Shown here piece by piece: positions 1 to 8,246 of a stretch of 64,000 nt of DNA. This stretch comes from Acidobacteriota bacterium (GTDB lineage Bacteria > Acidobacteriota > Blastocatellia > Pyrinomonadales > Pyrinomonadaceae): NCBI GenBank assembly GCA_019639195.1, contig JAHBSI010000001.1:186001-250000 (forward strand), given 5' to 3'. The notes under the pieces were generated by a model. It saw only the letters and a list, made by a program, of their open reading frames with translations. It was not told where the DNA came from and searched no databases. How positions within the stretch are numbered: the stretch's first letter is position 1; every line of letters starts with the position of its first letter. A program made the position numbers and the translations under genes.

Positions 1-1012
1 TCATCAGCGGATGCAAATGAATGCCGCCGCGCACTATTCGCGGATAGATCACATAATCCTGACAAATGCGGAGTGCGATCAGGAAGATCGCGACATACCA
101 CGCCTTTGTCGGGTATTCTCCGAATCCGGCGACGAGCACCACGACTATACCGATCGTCGCCGGCCCGAGCACCGGAACGAACTCGAATATCCCGGCGAGT
201 ATTCCCAGAAGAAGCGCGTATTTCAGCCCGATCGTGTAAAAGCCGAGCGTGCAGATGATGCCGATCATCACGCACGAAATGAGCTGTGCGCGTGTGTAGG
301 CGGCAAGTGTCAAATTGATGTCCGCCATCAGAGCCTCAACACGCGCTCGATATGGCCCCGCGGGGAACATCCGCAAGACGCCAAGCCGAAGAAGGTTCAC
401 GTCCTTCAAAAAGAAGAAAGCGAGCACCGGCACAAGGATGAACCACGGCAAGATCGTAAGCAGCGAAAGGAGGGCAGACCCGACAAACGTAGTCAGGTCG
501 GTGGCAACGCTTGTCCCCATCCCGGTCACCTTCTCGGTAATATTCTTTTGAACTTCCTCAGGCAAGCGGATCCGGTTGAAGCGTTGTGTCACCTCTTCGT
601 ACTTTTGCTGCATTGCCGTCGTATAGCCCGGAATATTCTTTGCGAACTCGGTTGCCTGCTCCGATACGCGCGGCGCGATCCCTGCGATCGCAAATCCAAC
701 GATGGAGAAAACGATCGCGTACGCGATCAGGATCGCAAGGCCCCGCGGCATAAGCTTCTCTTTCCCCGCTGCCTTGAATGGCTTTCTCAATAGCTTTACG
801 AGCGGATCGAGCAGATACGCAAAAAAGACCGAGATAATGATCAGGAACAGCAGATCCTTCAGAAGATATACCCCGTAAAGAAGGGTCGCGGCCGCAAGCA
901 GCAGCACGATCGTGAGCACGACGAACCTCGCCACCTTGCCGGCCGCGGGCCCCCGTCGGCGCTCTACGGCCGTGTCGGTCTCGCTTCTTTCGTTTTGGAA
1001 CGGATCGGCCAT
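1..1012 (-). CDS. AI-2E family transporter (PerM-like), 3' end missing
   Basis: Polytopic inner-membrane protein of the AI-2E/PerM exporter family, whose members export small molecules or ions; the substrate here is unknown. About 337 codons are present from an ATG at 1012 and the frame runs off the window edge without a stop. A short charged N-terminus (MADPFQNERSETDT) is followed by hydrophobic segments, then a soluble amphipathic stretch around residues 120-175, then further membrane segments with the family-typical run GIFEFVPVLGPATIG near residue 290. The order of two helices, a long soluble insert and several helices fits the family. It reads toward the window start and is separated by 20 bases from the end of the small secreted-protein gene upstream on the same strand. 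Confidence 0.85.
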   Translation of the reverse strand, partial: MADPFQNERSETDTAVERRRGPAAGKVARFVVLTIVLLLAAATLLYGVYLLKDLLFLIIISVFFAYLLDPLVKLLRKPFKAAGKEKLMPRGLAILIAYAIVFSIVGFAIAGIAPRVSEQATEFAKNIPGYTTAMQQKYEEVTQRFNRIRLPEEVQKNITEKVTGMGTSVATDLTTFVGSALLSLLTILPWFILVPVLAFFFLKDVNLLRLGVLRMFPAGPYRARVEALMADINLTLAAYTRAQLISCVMIGIICTLGFYTIGLKYALLLGILAGIFEFVPVLGPATIGIVVVLVAGFGEYPTKAWYVAIFLIALRICQDYVIYPRIVRGGIHLHPLM

Positions 1013-1032
1013 CAAATGTGAATAACTATACG

Positions 1033-1458
1033 TTATTTTGCATCATTTGCCGCAGAATTCTGAGCGGAATTCGCCGGCGTCGGCTCTTGTTTTAGCATCG
1101 AGATCAAAAATCGCTGATGCAGAGCGTTGAGGTCTTCTTCGGGAAGAGGTTCATTTGCAGCGATCGTGTAGGCCGTGCCATCCTCGGATGCCGCTCGGCG
1201 TTTAGCTTTGCCCGTGTGCAGCGAAAGCAGATGCCTGTCGGGCTCGTCGATCTTGCCACCGTCCTTGCGTCGAACAACGTAGATGAAAAGATAGCCGGCA
1301 GTCTTCGCTGCTCTAAGGTCTGCGTCATAGCCTTTCGGCGTCGGGGATTCCGCAGGTGTTGTTTCAGGCTCCTTTCCGTCATTCAGGATAGTCTGGTTCG
1401 CGCAGGACGCGCTGAACGCCGCGACGCCCAACAGAATTACGGTCAGCACAAGTCTCAT
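1033..1458 (-). CDS. Small secreted or lipoprotein-like protein of unknown function
   Basis: 141 aa. The N-terminus is a signal peptide (MRLVLTVILLGVAAFSASC). The cysteine at residue 19 could be lipidated, but the preceding SAS is a poor lipobox, so lipoprotein status is uncertain. The rest is hydrophilic, with a Pro/Thr-rich linker (residues 30-43), a short folded-looking stretch (AGYLFIYVVRRKDGGK) and a polar Asn/Ala-rich tail. No family recognised. Its start overlaps the stop of the GT-C-like gene by 4 bases (ATGA), so the two are probably translationally coupled and may act on the same envelope process. Confidence 0.6.
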   Translation of the reverse strand: MRLVLTVILLGVAAFSASCANQTILNDGKEPETTPAESPTPKGYDADLRAAKTAGYLFIYVVRRKDGGKIDEPDRHLLSLHTGKAKRRAASEDGTAYTIAANEPLPEEDLNALHQRFLISMLKQEPTPANSAQNSAANDAK

Positions 1459-3278
1459 TGGTCGTTCGCGTTGTCCTCGTCCGGGTCCGCGTTTGCGTTT
1501 CCTGCGTCGTTCTTTTCCATCTCGTCAAGCTCCTTCTCTTCCTCGGCAGAAGGCGGCGTTTTATCGTCAACATCCTCCGGCGGAGGAGCCGCTTTTTCGT
1601 CGCGGATCTTCAGGAGCCTTGCCTCGTCGTCCTCATAGATAATGTCGGCCCAGCCGGTATCGAGGAGCTTTGCGACCATATCTGTATTCTCTTTTGCATC
1701 AACGAAGACATACTTTGCACCGAATTTTTCACGGATCTGCGGACCGGGATCTTCGGTCTTGCCTTCGGTAATATCCTTGAGAAGTTTGTAAAGGTCAGGA
1801 TGCGCCGAATAGAGATAGTTCGGGTCAAGCCCGTAAACGTATCTGTGCTTTGTGTCGTAATAGAAGAGCTTTGGGAAGTCATCCCAGTTTGCGTTGAAGA
1901 TCAGCTCGCCCTTCGGGATATTCTCCGCACCCGAGTCATCAAGGCCGGTGGCAAACGCCATCGCACGCTGGTATTTATCTGCGGCCTCGTTTCCGCGAAT
2001 GCTGTCGGCGACACCATTCCATTCAATGCCGAACCGATGAAAGCCCACCGTGTTAAGCATTACGACCACGAATAAGATACAGCCGATGACCCAGGCCGCA
2101 CCTTCCTTCCACTTATCGACGCGCGACTTCGGTGTTTCACCTTTGTCGAGGTATGGATCAATGTCGCGCTGGAATTCGTCGGGTAGTTCCGCGACCTTCG
2201 GTGCAGTAAATGCCTGCCAGCTGAATGCCGCAAAAAGGATCGCAAACGGCGGAAAATACTCAGCAAAACGCTTCGATTTGAACTGCCACGCACATAGGAA
2301 ACTTACGAATGCCAGGAAGAATGTCGCCTTTTCCGGCAACTTGCCGTTACGCGGAACGAACAGAATATACCCAATGACCATCGCAAGGATCGCGATCGGA
2401 AAATCGGTCAGGATCTCCTGCGCGGAATACGAATACCACTCGCCGCCGACCGCCACGGCAAAGTCGCTCGCGAGCTTGAATTTTTCCATCAAATGCTCGT
2501 AGAAGAGCATTATGTTCTGCGGAAAATACGGATTGATGAGATTCCCGAGCACAAGGCCGAGCGTTGTGTAGGCAAGCGGCCGCCACTCAAAACGCCGTTC
2601 ATTCCACGCGATTATGATCGTCCAGATAAGCGCGGCTCCCCAGAGCAGCGGAAAGAGGCTGTATGTCCAAACAAATGCGAACATCAGGGGCGCAAGCCAC
2701 ACGTACTTTCGCTGGAAGAGCAGGTGAATTCCGATGACCGTGATGATGATGGTCAAAGGCGGCGCCTTCGCCATATTCATCCGGTAGAAGAACGCGTTCG
2801 CGCAGCACATCAACGCGGCAAACCAAACGAGGTGATACTTCACCTCATAGCGGACGAGCAGCCAATATACCGAGAATATCGCGAGCGTTCCGTAGAAGAT
2901 CGTCGAGACCTTTGCCGCCGTCTGCAGGTCAAAGAACCATAGGAACGGTATCTGCAGCAGGTGGAAAAGGAAGTGATGATCGGCATAGGACTGCGGGTTC
3001 AGGACGGTCAGCGGCAGCCATTCGAACGTCGGAAGCCATTTGCCCTGGCTGAAATTCTCCCACAGGAGCGAACTCCATTTAATGTGGTAATAGCCGTCCC
3101 AATCACCGCAGCAGATCGCGTCGGTGCGAGTCTGCAGAAAGATCATCACCATCGCCGCAGCCAAAAGGCCGAACGTCAAATACGTGATCCGTACGGCGCG
3201 GTCCGTCTCCAGGAATTCCTTCCAACTCTGTTTCTTTGTCTCTTTATCTTCTATCGGAGTATCGAGATTTTCGTCCAT
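1455..3278 (-). CDS. GT-C fold membrane glycosyltransferase-like protein (STT3-like)
   Basis: 607 aa. A cytoplasmic N-terminus (about 28 residues) leads into a first membrane helix, then a periplasmic loop with GDWDGYYHIKW (about residues 58-68), whose DxD resembles the metal/lipid-phosphate site of the first loop of STT3/PMT-type GT-C enzymes. The phrase LNPQSYADHHFLFHLLQIP also follows the oligosaccharyltransferase pattern. About ten helices follow to residue 400, then a soluble C-terminal domain (KYVFVDAKEN near residue 535) and an acidic tail. The classic WWDYG motif of STT3 was not found, so the acceptor (protein, lipid or glycan) is open. Coupled to the small secreted protein downstream. 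Confidence 0.6.
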   Translation of the reverse strand: MDENLDTPIEDKETKKQSWKEFLETDRAVRITYLTFGLLAAAMVMIFLQTRTDAICCGDWDGYYHIKWSSLLWENFSQGKWLPTFEWLPLTVLNPQSYADHHFLFHLLQIPFLWFFDLQTAAKVSTIFYGTLAIFSVYWLLVRYEVKYHLVWFAALMCCANAFFYRMNMAKAPPLTIIITVIGIHLLFQRKYVWLAPLMFAFVWTYSLFPLLWGAALIWTIIIAWNERRFEWRPLAYTTLGLVLGNLINPYFPQNIMLFYEHLMEKFKLASDFAVAVGGEWYSYSAQEILTDFPIAILAMVIGYILFVPRNGKLPEKATFFLAFVSFLCAWQFKSKRFAEYFPPFAILFAAFSWQAFTAPKVAELPDEFQRDIDPYLDKGETPKSRVDKWKEGAAWVIGCILFVVVMLNTVGFHRFGIEWNGVADSIRGNEAADKYQRAMAFATGLDDSGAENIPKGELIFNANWDDFPKLFYYDTKHRYVYGLDPNYLYSAHPDLYKLLKDITEGKTEDPGPQIREKFGAKYVFVDAKENTDMVAKLLDTGWADIIYEDDEARLLKIRDEKAAPPPEDVDDKTPPSAEEEKELDEMEKNDAGNANADPDEDNANDQ

Positions 3279-3446
3279 TTAAATGCGGCTTATTTTGGAA
3301 AAGTATTAGTTCAGGCGAAAAGAGAAAAGTAGCACGAAACAAAGGCGAAATCTAATTTACCCGCATTGTTCAGCGTCTGTCGGCCATGTATTTGTAACTA
3401 TCTCTCTGACAGATGGCTGCAATTTCGCTACAATGCTTTCTTTGCT

Positions 3447-4085
3447 ATGTATCCGAAAGGAAATCTTTTCATTCCGGCGAGTCACGGTCAGCTCGAGGCG
3501 ATCATCAAGGAACCTTCCGGTCCCCGTAAAGGCGTCGCCCTCGTGTGCCATCCTCATCCGCTCGGCGGCGGAACGATGCACAACAAGGTCGTTTTTCGTG
3601 CCGCTGCAGGACTTGTCGATGCAGGCTTGACGACGCTGCGGTTCAATTTTCGAGGTGTCGGTGCCTCGACCGGTGAACATAATGAGGTCGAAGGCGGCGT
3701 TGAGGACGTCCGCGATGCACTCAGCTACTTGAAGAAGGAGTTTCCCGACGAAGATATCACGCTCGCAGGCTTTTCTTTCGGTTCGAGGGTCGGAATGCAG
3801 GTTGGTATCAGCGATGACGACGTACGGCGTCTTATCTCGATCGGCACGCCGGTCGAAAAATACAACGACTACGAATTTCTGACCGCAGTGAAAAAGCCGA
3901 TCCTGTTCATTCACGGCGACACTGACGAGTTTTGCACCGTCGGCGGCCTGCGTTCGATCACCGACCGAATCCCGCAGGCAGAGGTCGTGATATTCCCGAA
4001 TTCAGGTCATTTCTTTGACGAACATTTGAACGAACTTCGCGAAGCCATTCGTGATTGGACAATAAGACAGCTATCAAACAACTAA
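3447..4085 (+). CDS. Alpha/beta hydrolase
   Basis: 212 aa from the ATG at 3447; a longer in-frame start at 3366 adds 27 residues with no homology-like character, so the shorter form is preferred. The family core is clear: oxyanion region VCHPHPLGGGTMHNKVV (residues 33-49), FNFRGVGASTG (67-76), nucleophile elbow GFSFG with Ser110, an acid in HGDTDEF (Asp158 or Asp160) and His188 in NSGHFF. This is the small cytosolic hydrolase family often described as dienelactone-hydrolase-like; the substrate cannot be told. One base separates it from the thioesterase gene, so the two are very likely co-transcribed. Confidence 0.85.
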   Translation: MYPKGNLFIPASHGQLEAIIKEPSGPRKGVALVCHPHPLGGGTMHNKVVFRAAAGLVDAGLTTLRFNFRGVGASTGEHNEVEGGVEDVRDALSYLKKEFPDEDITLAGFSFGSRVGMQVGISDDDVRRLISIGTPVEKYNDYEFLTAVKKPILFIHGDTDEFCTVGGLRSITDRIPQAEVVIFPNSGHFFDEHLNELREAIRDWTIRQLSNN

Positions 4086-4086
4086 T

Positions 4087-4470
4087 ATGGATCAGGAACC
4101 AATGAGAGACGCGGCAATTCGGCTTACGATGATGCCGCGCGACACGAACGCTCACGGCACCGTATTCGGCGGCATTATTTTGAGCTACATCGACGTTGCC
4201 GGAAGCGTTGAGGCCGTCCGGCAGACAAAACACGACCGCTTCGTGACCGTCGCGATCAAAGAGGTCGTCTTTCACGAACCTGTCTTCATCGGCGACCTCG
4301 TAAGCTTTTACGCCGAGACGATCAAGATCGGGAATACGTCCGTCACCGTGCATGTCGAGGTCGAGGCCGAACGCTTCGGCAACCAGGGCCAGAAGGTAAA
4401 GGTCACCTCCGCAGACGTCACCTACGTCGCCATCAATCAGTTTCGCGAAAAGGTGCAGGTCCGAAGCTAA
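4087..4470 (+). CDS. Acyl-CoA thioesterase, hotdog fold (YciA-like)
   Basis: 127 aa, the usual size for a single hotdog domain. Contains the family run MMPRDTNAHGTVFGGIILSY, whose Asn-Ala-His-Gly and Gly-Gly surround the catalytic Asp of the helix (IDVAGSVEA), and the strand motif VVFHEPVFIGDLVSFYAE. These enzymes hydrolyse acyl-CoA to free acid and CoA in the cytosol. An internal ATG at 4102 (MRDAAIRL) is an alternative start. It directly follows the alpha/beta hydrolase gene. Confidence 0.85.
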   Translation: MDQEPMRDAAIRLTMMPRDTNAHGTVFGGIILSYIDVAGSVEAVRQTKHDRFVTVAIKEVVFHEPVFIGDLVSFYAETIKIGNTSVTVHVEVEAERFGNQGQKVKVTSADVTYVAINQFREKVQVRS

Positions 4471-4539
4471 AGTCAACCAAATCGACAAGTTAAAGCCGAT
4501 TGACTATAATTTTTATAAACTCGTAGAAAGGAGCAATTA

Positions 4540-4872
4540 ATGCCGCAGATCATTGCCAATACGGCAAATGGACCAATTTCGTTCGATGCTGAGATCGGCC
4601 GCAGGCTTGTGCTTGCGCTCGAAGATAATGGCGTCGATATACTTCATCGCTGCGGCGGAAATGCCCGCTGCACCACCTGCAGGATCGAACTGCTTTCCGG
4701 CGACGCCGGGCAAATGGGCCCGAACGAGGAAGCAATTCTTTTAACAAAGGCCGATCTCGGCCCGAACACCCGCCTGTCCTGCCAGATCCGGCTTGAAAAT
4801 GACCTTGAGGTCAAAGTGATCAATCAGGCAAGTGTTGCCGGCATCGACGCCGGCCCGCGGCCCGAAGAATAA
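4540..4872 (+). CDS. [2Fe-2S] ferredoxin, plant/adrenodoxin fold
   Basis: 110 aa. Cysteine pattern CGGNARCTTC plus a distal cysteine in TRLSCQIRL is that of a ferredoxin binding one [2Fe-2S] cluster. The N-terminal strand PQIIANTANGPISFD and the DNGVDILHR helix fit the beta-grasp fold. A good Shine-Dalgarno (AAGGAG) lies just before the ATG. It probably serves as a soluble electron carrier; no partner reductase is adjacent. 39 bases separate it from the superoxide dismutase gene on the same strand. Confidence 0.9.
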   Translation: MPQIIANTANGPISFDAEIGRRLVLALEDNGVDILHRCGGNARCTTCRIELLSGDAGQMGPNEEAILLTKADLGPNTRLSCQIRLENDLEVKVINQASVAGIDAGPRPEE

Positions 4873-4911
4873 ACATCGGCCGCTCGTTTTTATTATCGAT
4901 AGGAGAAAACA

Positions 4912-5514
4912 ATGGGAACCAAAACCACCTACACCGCCCGGACGTTCGATCTGAGCGATCTCACAGGCATCTCGAATGAAACTCTCGCGATGCACTTCAA
5001 GCTTTATGAAGGCTACGTGACGAACACGAACGGCTACAATCAGCGAGTTGCCGACCTGCTCGGCGACGGCAGCCTCGATGCAACGCAGGTTGCGGCATTC
5101 AGCGAGCTGAAGCGGCGCTTTGGCTTTGAATACAACGGCATGGTGCTGCACGAATACTATTTCGAGAATATGCAGAAGCACGGCGCCGGTGATGCCGCAA
5201 AAGGCGATAAGTTCTTCGCTGCCGCTGAAGCATCGTTCGGAAGCTACGACGTCTGGAAGGCTGATTTTGTTAATACCGGCAAGATGCGGGGTGTCGGCTG
5301 GGCCGCCGTCTATCAGGATCATTCAGGTGCGATCTCGAACCACTGGGTCGAACAGCACCAGGCAGGCAACGTCGCCGGCTTTACGCCGATCCTCATCATG
5401 GATGTCTGGGAACACGCCTGGATCAAGGATTACGCCCCGAGCGAACGTGCAAAATACATCGAAGCGTTCTTTGCGAATATCAACTGGGATATCGTAAATT
5501 CGCGCTTAGGATAA
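4912..5514 (+). CDS. sodB: Iron/manganese superoxide dismutase
   Basis: 200 aa. Dismutates superoxide to oxygen and peroxide. Metal ligands are recognisable: His in AMHFKLYEGYVTNTN, His in MVLHEYYFENM, and Asp/His in the signature DVWEHAWIKDY. The active-site run GVGWAAVYQD and SNHWVEQHQ also fit. The N-terminal helix differs from E. coli SodB (one residue shorter between the first His and the Tyr-Val), placing it in a divergent branch; Fe versus Mn cannot be decided. A strong ribosome-binding site (AGGAG) precedes the ATG. A hairpin follows the stop. Confidence 0.9.
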   Translation: MGTKTTYTARTFDLSDLTGISNETLAMHFKLYEGYVTNTNGYNQRVADLLGDGSLDATQVAAFSELKRRFGFEYNGMVLHEYYFENMQKHGAGDAAKGDKFFAAAEASFGSYDVWKADFVNTGKMRGVGWAAVYQDHSGAISNHWVEQHQAGNVAGFTPILIMDVWEHAWIKDYAPSERAKYIEAFFANINWDIVNSRLG

Positions 5515-5520
5515 TAGACC

Positions 5521-5572
5521 GGCGCGGTGACAGCTAGGATCAAATCCTGGTCTGATCATCGCGCCATTTTTG
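5521..5572 (+). terminator. Hairpin after sod, probable intrinsic terminator
   Basis: Outer arms GGCGCG (5521) and CGCGCC pair, extended by GTGA/TCAT. A second stem AGGAT-CAA-ATCCT lies inside and the structure is followed by ATTTTT. The outer stem is imperfect, so an RNA structure with another role is possible. Confidence 0.55.
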
Positions 5573-5742
5573 CGCCCAAAAAACTGAGCACGGACACTTA
5601 CTTTCTCGCCCTCTTGCAGCCGCCAAAGGCTGTGTTTTGTGACGTTTTGAATCAACGATATCAACCTCATCGGTCAAAAATGCACTCCCGGGACACCTTC
5701 TGACGGTCTGATTATCTGCTTGAATATGAGAAGATATAAGGG

Positions 5743-6678
5743 ATGATCGAAGAACGTGTTTTAGTTCAAAAATTTCTCAACCGTAAGGAACGCGAGCGGC
5801 TGAAGAAGCCCGATTGGCTGAAGATCAAGCTTGGCGACCCGCGGAAACAGAATGCTGTCCTTGACCTTATCGAAGGCCTGAATCTGCACACCGTCTGTCA
5901 GGAAGCCAAATGCCCGAACCTCTTTGAATGCTGGACGGATAAGACGGCGACCTTTATGCTCGGCGGCGACACTTGCACGCGGCATTGCGGCTTTTGCGCA
6001 GTAAACAAAGGCAAGCCAATGGATCTCGATCCGCTCGAGCCGACCCACGTTGCCGAGGCAGTCAAGCATCTCGACCTCAAACACGCCGTCATCACGTCGG
6101 TAAATCGCGACGATCTGCCCGACGGCGGTTCGATGCACTGGGCCGAAACGATATTGAAGGTCCGCGAGATGAATCCTGATTGTAAGATCGAGGTGCTGAT
6201 CCCTGATTTTAACGGCGATGAAGACGCCCTCAACAACGTACTCGCAGCACGCCCCGAGGTGCTCAATCACAATACGGAGACGATCGCACGGCTTTACCGT
6301 CGCGTTCGCCCGGATGCGAAATACGACCAGACGCTTGAGCTCCTTGAACGCTCGGCGCATTATCGCGACACTAAATTCCCGCAGATGCTCACGAAAAGCG
6401 GGATCATGGCCGGCCTCGGCGAAGAATTTGAAGAGGTGGTCGATCTGATGAAGGACCTCCGAAAGGTGTCGTGCGACATTATGACCATCGGCCAATACCT
6501 GCAGCCCTACGAAAAACGCCTGCCGGTCGAACGCTACGTCACTCCCGAAGAATTCGCCGAATGGAAAAAGATCGGCGAGGCATTGGGCTTCAAACACGTC
6601 GAGTCATCGCCACTAACGCGTTCGTCCTATCACGCAAGGCAACAGACCGAAAGCGGTGAGCAAATTGGGAGGGTGTAA
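5743..6678 (+). CDS. lipA: Lipoyl synthase
   Basis: 311 aa radical-SAM enzyme that inserts two sulfurs into octanoyl groups on lipoyl domains. Both cluster motifs are intact: the auxiliary cluster CQEAKCPNLFEC (residues 50-61) and the radical-SAM site CTRHCGFC (near residue 77-84). ATFMLGGDTCTR is family-typical, and the C-terminal SSPLTRSSYHA supplies the conserved serine ligand region. Length is normal. The next gene (mrr) begins 14 bases downstream but is compositionally different and probably unrelated. No lipB is in the window. Confidence 0.95.
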   Translation: MIEERVLVQKFLNRKERERLKKPDWLKIKLGDPRKQNAVLDLIEGLNLHTVCQEAKCPNLFECWTDKTATFMLGGDTCTRHCGFCAVNKGKPMDLDPLEPTHVAEAVKHLDLKHAVITSVNRDDLPDGGSMHWAETILKVREMNPDCKIEVLIPDFNGDEDALNNVLAARPEVLNHNTETIARLYRRVRPDAKYDQTLELLERSAHYRDTKFPQMLTKSGIMAGLGEEFEEVVDLMKDLRKVSCDIMTIGQYLQPYEKRLPVERYVTPEEFAEWKKIGEALGFKHVESSPLTRSSYHARQQTESGEQIGRV

Positions 6679-6692
6679 CGATCTGAGACCAT

Positions 6693-7604
6693 ATGGCAAT
6701 CCCAACCTATCAGGACTTAATGACCCCGTTATTACAAGTACTCTCAGACGGACAAGAGCACCACATTAACGACCTCACGGAAGCGATCACAAAGAAATTT
6801 GATCTCACAGATGAGGAGATCTCAAGGCGACTGCCGAGTGGACAGTCAACCTATATGCAGTCAAGAGTAGGTTGGGCACGAGCTTACCTGTTCAAGTCGA
6901 AATTGATTGATCAAGCTGGCGAACGCGGGGTTTACAAGATAAATCAACGTGGGCTCGACGCGCTTAGGGATAATCCACGCGTTGATAATTCAGTCCTTCG
7001 GCAATATCCAGAATTCACAGCGTGGCTGAACAAGCGGAATATCGAAACTCCAGAAATAGGCTCTTCCGTGACCCAGTCTGTTCTTGATATTCCGCCAGAT
7101 GAATCACTTGCAGAGGCATACAAGTTATTAAGGGACCAACTATCGGCCGAGATACTTGAGAAAGTCAAGTCCCTCCCACCCGCATTCTTTGAACGCCTGG
7201 TTGTTGAACTGTTAGTAAAGATCGGCTATGGCGGAACACGCGAAGATGCCGGACAGGCGGTCGGTCAAAGCGGTGATGGCGGCATTGACGGCATCATTAA
7301 TGAAGACAGGCTTGGGCTAGACGTAATATACCTGCAAGCGAAACGATGGGAGGGTAACGTCAGTCGACCGGAGATACAAAAGTTCGCTGGCGCCCTACTT
7401 GGAAAAAAGGCTCGCAAAGGTGTTTTTATAACCACGTCGGCCTTTACAAAGGAGGCGCGCGACTTTGCTGCTGGTATCGAGAGCAAAATTGTCCTGATCG
7501 ACGGTGACGAGCTTGCCGAGTTGATGATCGATTACAATCTGGGTGTGTCGATTCAAAATGTTTATGAAATCAAGCGTATCGACTCTGATTATTTCGTCGG
7601 ATGA
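6693..7604 (+). CDS. mrr: Mrr-type restriction endonuclease
   Basis: 303 aa. Type IV-like restriction enzyme that cleaves modified DNA. The N-terminal half (residues 1-90) is the Mrr winged-helix domain (LLQVLSDGQEHHINDL, RAYLFKSKLI). The C-terminal half is a PD-(D/E)xK nuclease fold: FFERLVVELLVKIGYGG, then SGDGGIDGIINED and YLQAKRWEG, giving the D...QxK catalytic signature, then GVFITTSAFTKEA. Base composition is clearly more A/T-rich than lipA and bfr on either side, and it sits next to a toxin-antitoxin pair, which suggests a transferred defence insert. No partner methyltransferase is adjacent. Confidence 0.9.
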   Translation: MAIPTYQDLMTPLLQVLSDGQEHHINDLTEAITKKFDLTDEEISRRLPSGQSTYMQSRVGWARAYLFKSKLIDQAGERGVYKINQRGLDALRDNPRVDNSVLRQYPEFTAWLNKRNIETPEIGSSVTQSVLDIPPDESLAEAYKLLRDQLSAEILEKVKSLPPAFFERLVVELLVKIGYGGTREDAGQAVGQSGDGGIDGIINEDRLGLDVIYLQAKRWEGNVSRPEIQKFAGALLGKKARKGVFITTSAFTKEARDFAAGIESKIVLIDGDELAELMIDYNLGVSIQNVYEIKRIDSDYFVG

Positions 7605-7606
7605 AA

Positions 7607-7635
7607 GTTGCTAAATTCGCACTAAATTTAGCAAC
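7607..7635. promoter_or_regulatory. Inverted repeat upstream of toxin-antitoxin pair, likely autoregulatory operator
   Basis: Perfect 11-base arms GTTGCTAAATT (7607-7617) and AATTTAGCAAC (7625-7635) with a 7-base spacer, directly upstream of the predicted -10 element. Phd-family antitoxins bind such palindromes to repress their own operon, so this is a natural operator. The first arm starts 2 bases after the mrr stop codon. Confidence 0.65.
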
Positions 7636-7637
7636 CG

Positions 7638-7646
7638 TGCTATTAT
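7638..7646 (+). promoter_or_regulatory. Extended -10 promoter of the toxin-antitoxin operon; transcript probably leaderless
   Basis: TGC-TATTAT matches an extended -10 (TGn-TATAAT), with no convincing -35. Counting 7 bases from the end of the hexamer puts transcription start at 7653, exactly the A of the antitoxin ATG. No Shine-Dalgarno fits before that ATG, consistent with a leaderless message. Confidence 0.5.
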
Positions 7647-7652
7647 GCTTTT

Positions 7653-7946
7653 ATGAAGATCAGCCGTGACATCCAGAGCCTTAGTCTTTTTAAGAGGGAC
7701 ACAGCAAAATTCAGGCGTCAATTGAAAAAGACCAAACAACCGATAGTGCTGACCGTCAATGGAAAGGCAGATATGGTCGTAATCGACGCAGATTCATATG
7801 ACGAGTATCTTCGCGAGAAAGACCGACTCGAAACTATCGAAGGCGTTCGTCGCGGTATTGAAGATATGAAGGCTGGCCGCGTACGTGATGCGGAGGATGT
7901 TTTTCGCGAACTTGAAGCCAAATTCAACATACCGTCTGAAACATGA
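7653..7946 (+). CDS. Antitoxin, Phd/YefM family
   Basis: 97 aa. The N-terminal DNA-binding domain is recognisable (MKISRDIQSLSLFKRDT, then KQPIVLTVNGKADMVVIDADSYDEYL, the usual Phd core). The C-terminal charged helix (residues 60-97) would wrap the toxin. The ATG at 7653 gives the family-typical N-terminus. Its stop overlaps the toxin start by 4 bases (ATGA), so expression is coupled. It should neutralise the toxin and repress the operon through the palindrome upstream. Confidence 0.88.
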   Translation: MKISRDIQSLSLFKRDTAKFRRQLKKTKQPIVLTVNGKADMVVIDADSYDEYLREKDRLETIEGVRRGIEDMKAGRVRDAEDVFRELEAKFNIPSET

Positions 7947-8236
7947 AGCGTTACCGCGTGACGTTTTCCGAAGACGCGATCGCGGAGCTGACTGCTTCTC
8001 TGCAATGGGGAGTGGAGCACTGGGGCAAAGAAGCCGCCTGGAGATGGTATCATGATGTGCGCAGCCAGACCCGCCAACTATTGGGAACATTTCCTTTGAG
8101 CCAACCGATTGCTCCTGATGCTAATGAGTATGAGGTTGAGGTCAGGCACATGATCGTTGGGCGGTATCGTTTACTCTTCAATGTTCAAGACGAAACAGTG
8201 ACCGTGCTCCATTTTCGCGGTCCATATACGGGTTAG
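7943..8236 (+). CDS. Toxin, ParE/RelE family
   Basis: 97 aa small basic protein. YRVTFSEDAIAELTASLQW at the start and RYRLLFNVQDETVTVLHFRG at the end are the beginning and closing strands of the RelE/ParE fold; the middle helix is AAWRWYHDVRSQTRQL. Whether it acts on gyrase (ParE type) or on ribosome-bound mRNA (RelE type) cannot be decided. Paired with the upstream antitoxin by an ATGA overlap. Confidence 0.85.
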   Translation: MKRYRVTFSEDAIAELTASLQWGVEHWGKEAAWRWYHDVRSQTRQLLGTFPLSQPIAPDANEYEVEVRHMIVGRYRLLFNVQDETVTVLHFRGPYTG

Positions 8237-8246
8237 ATCGAATACT

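Noticed and set aside
11..793. 260-codon plus-strand open frame at the window start
   Set aside because: It is the reverse of the AI-2E transporter, which has proper membrane segments and a family motif.
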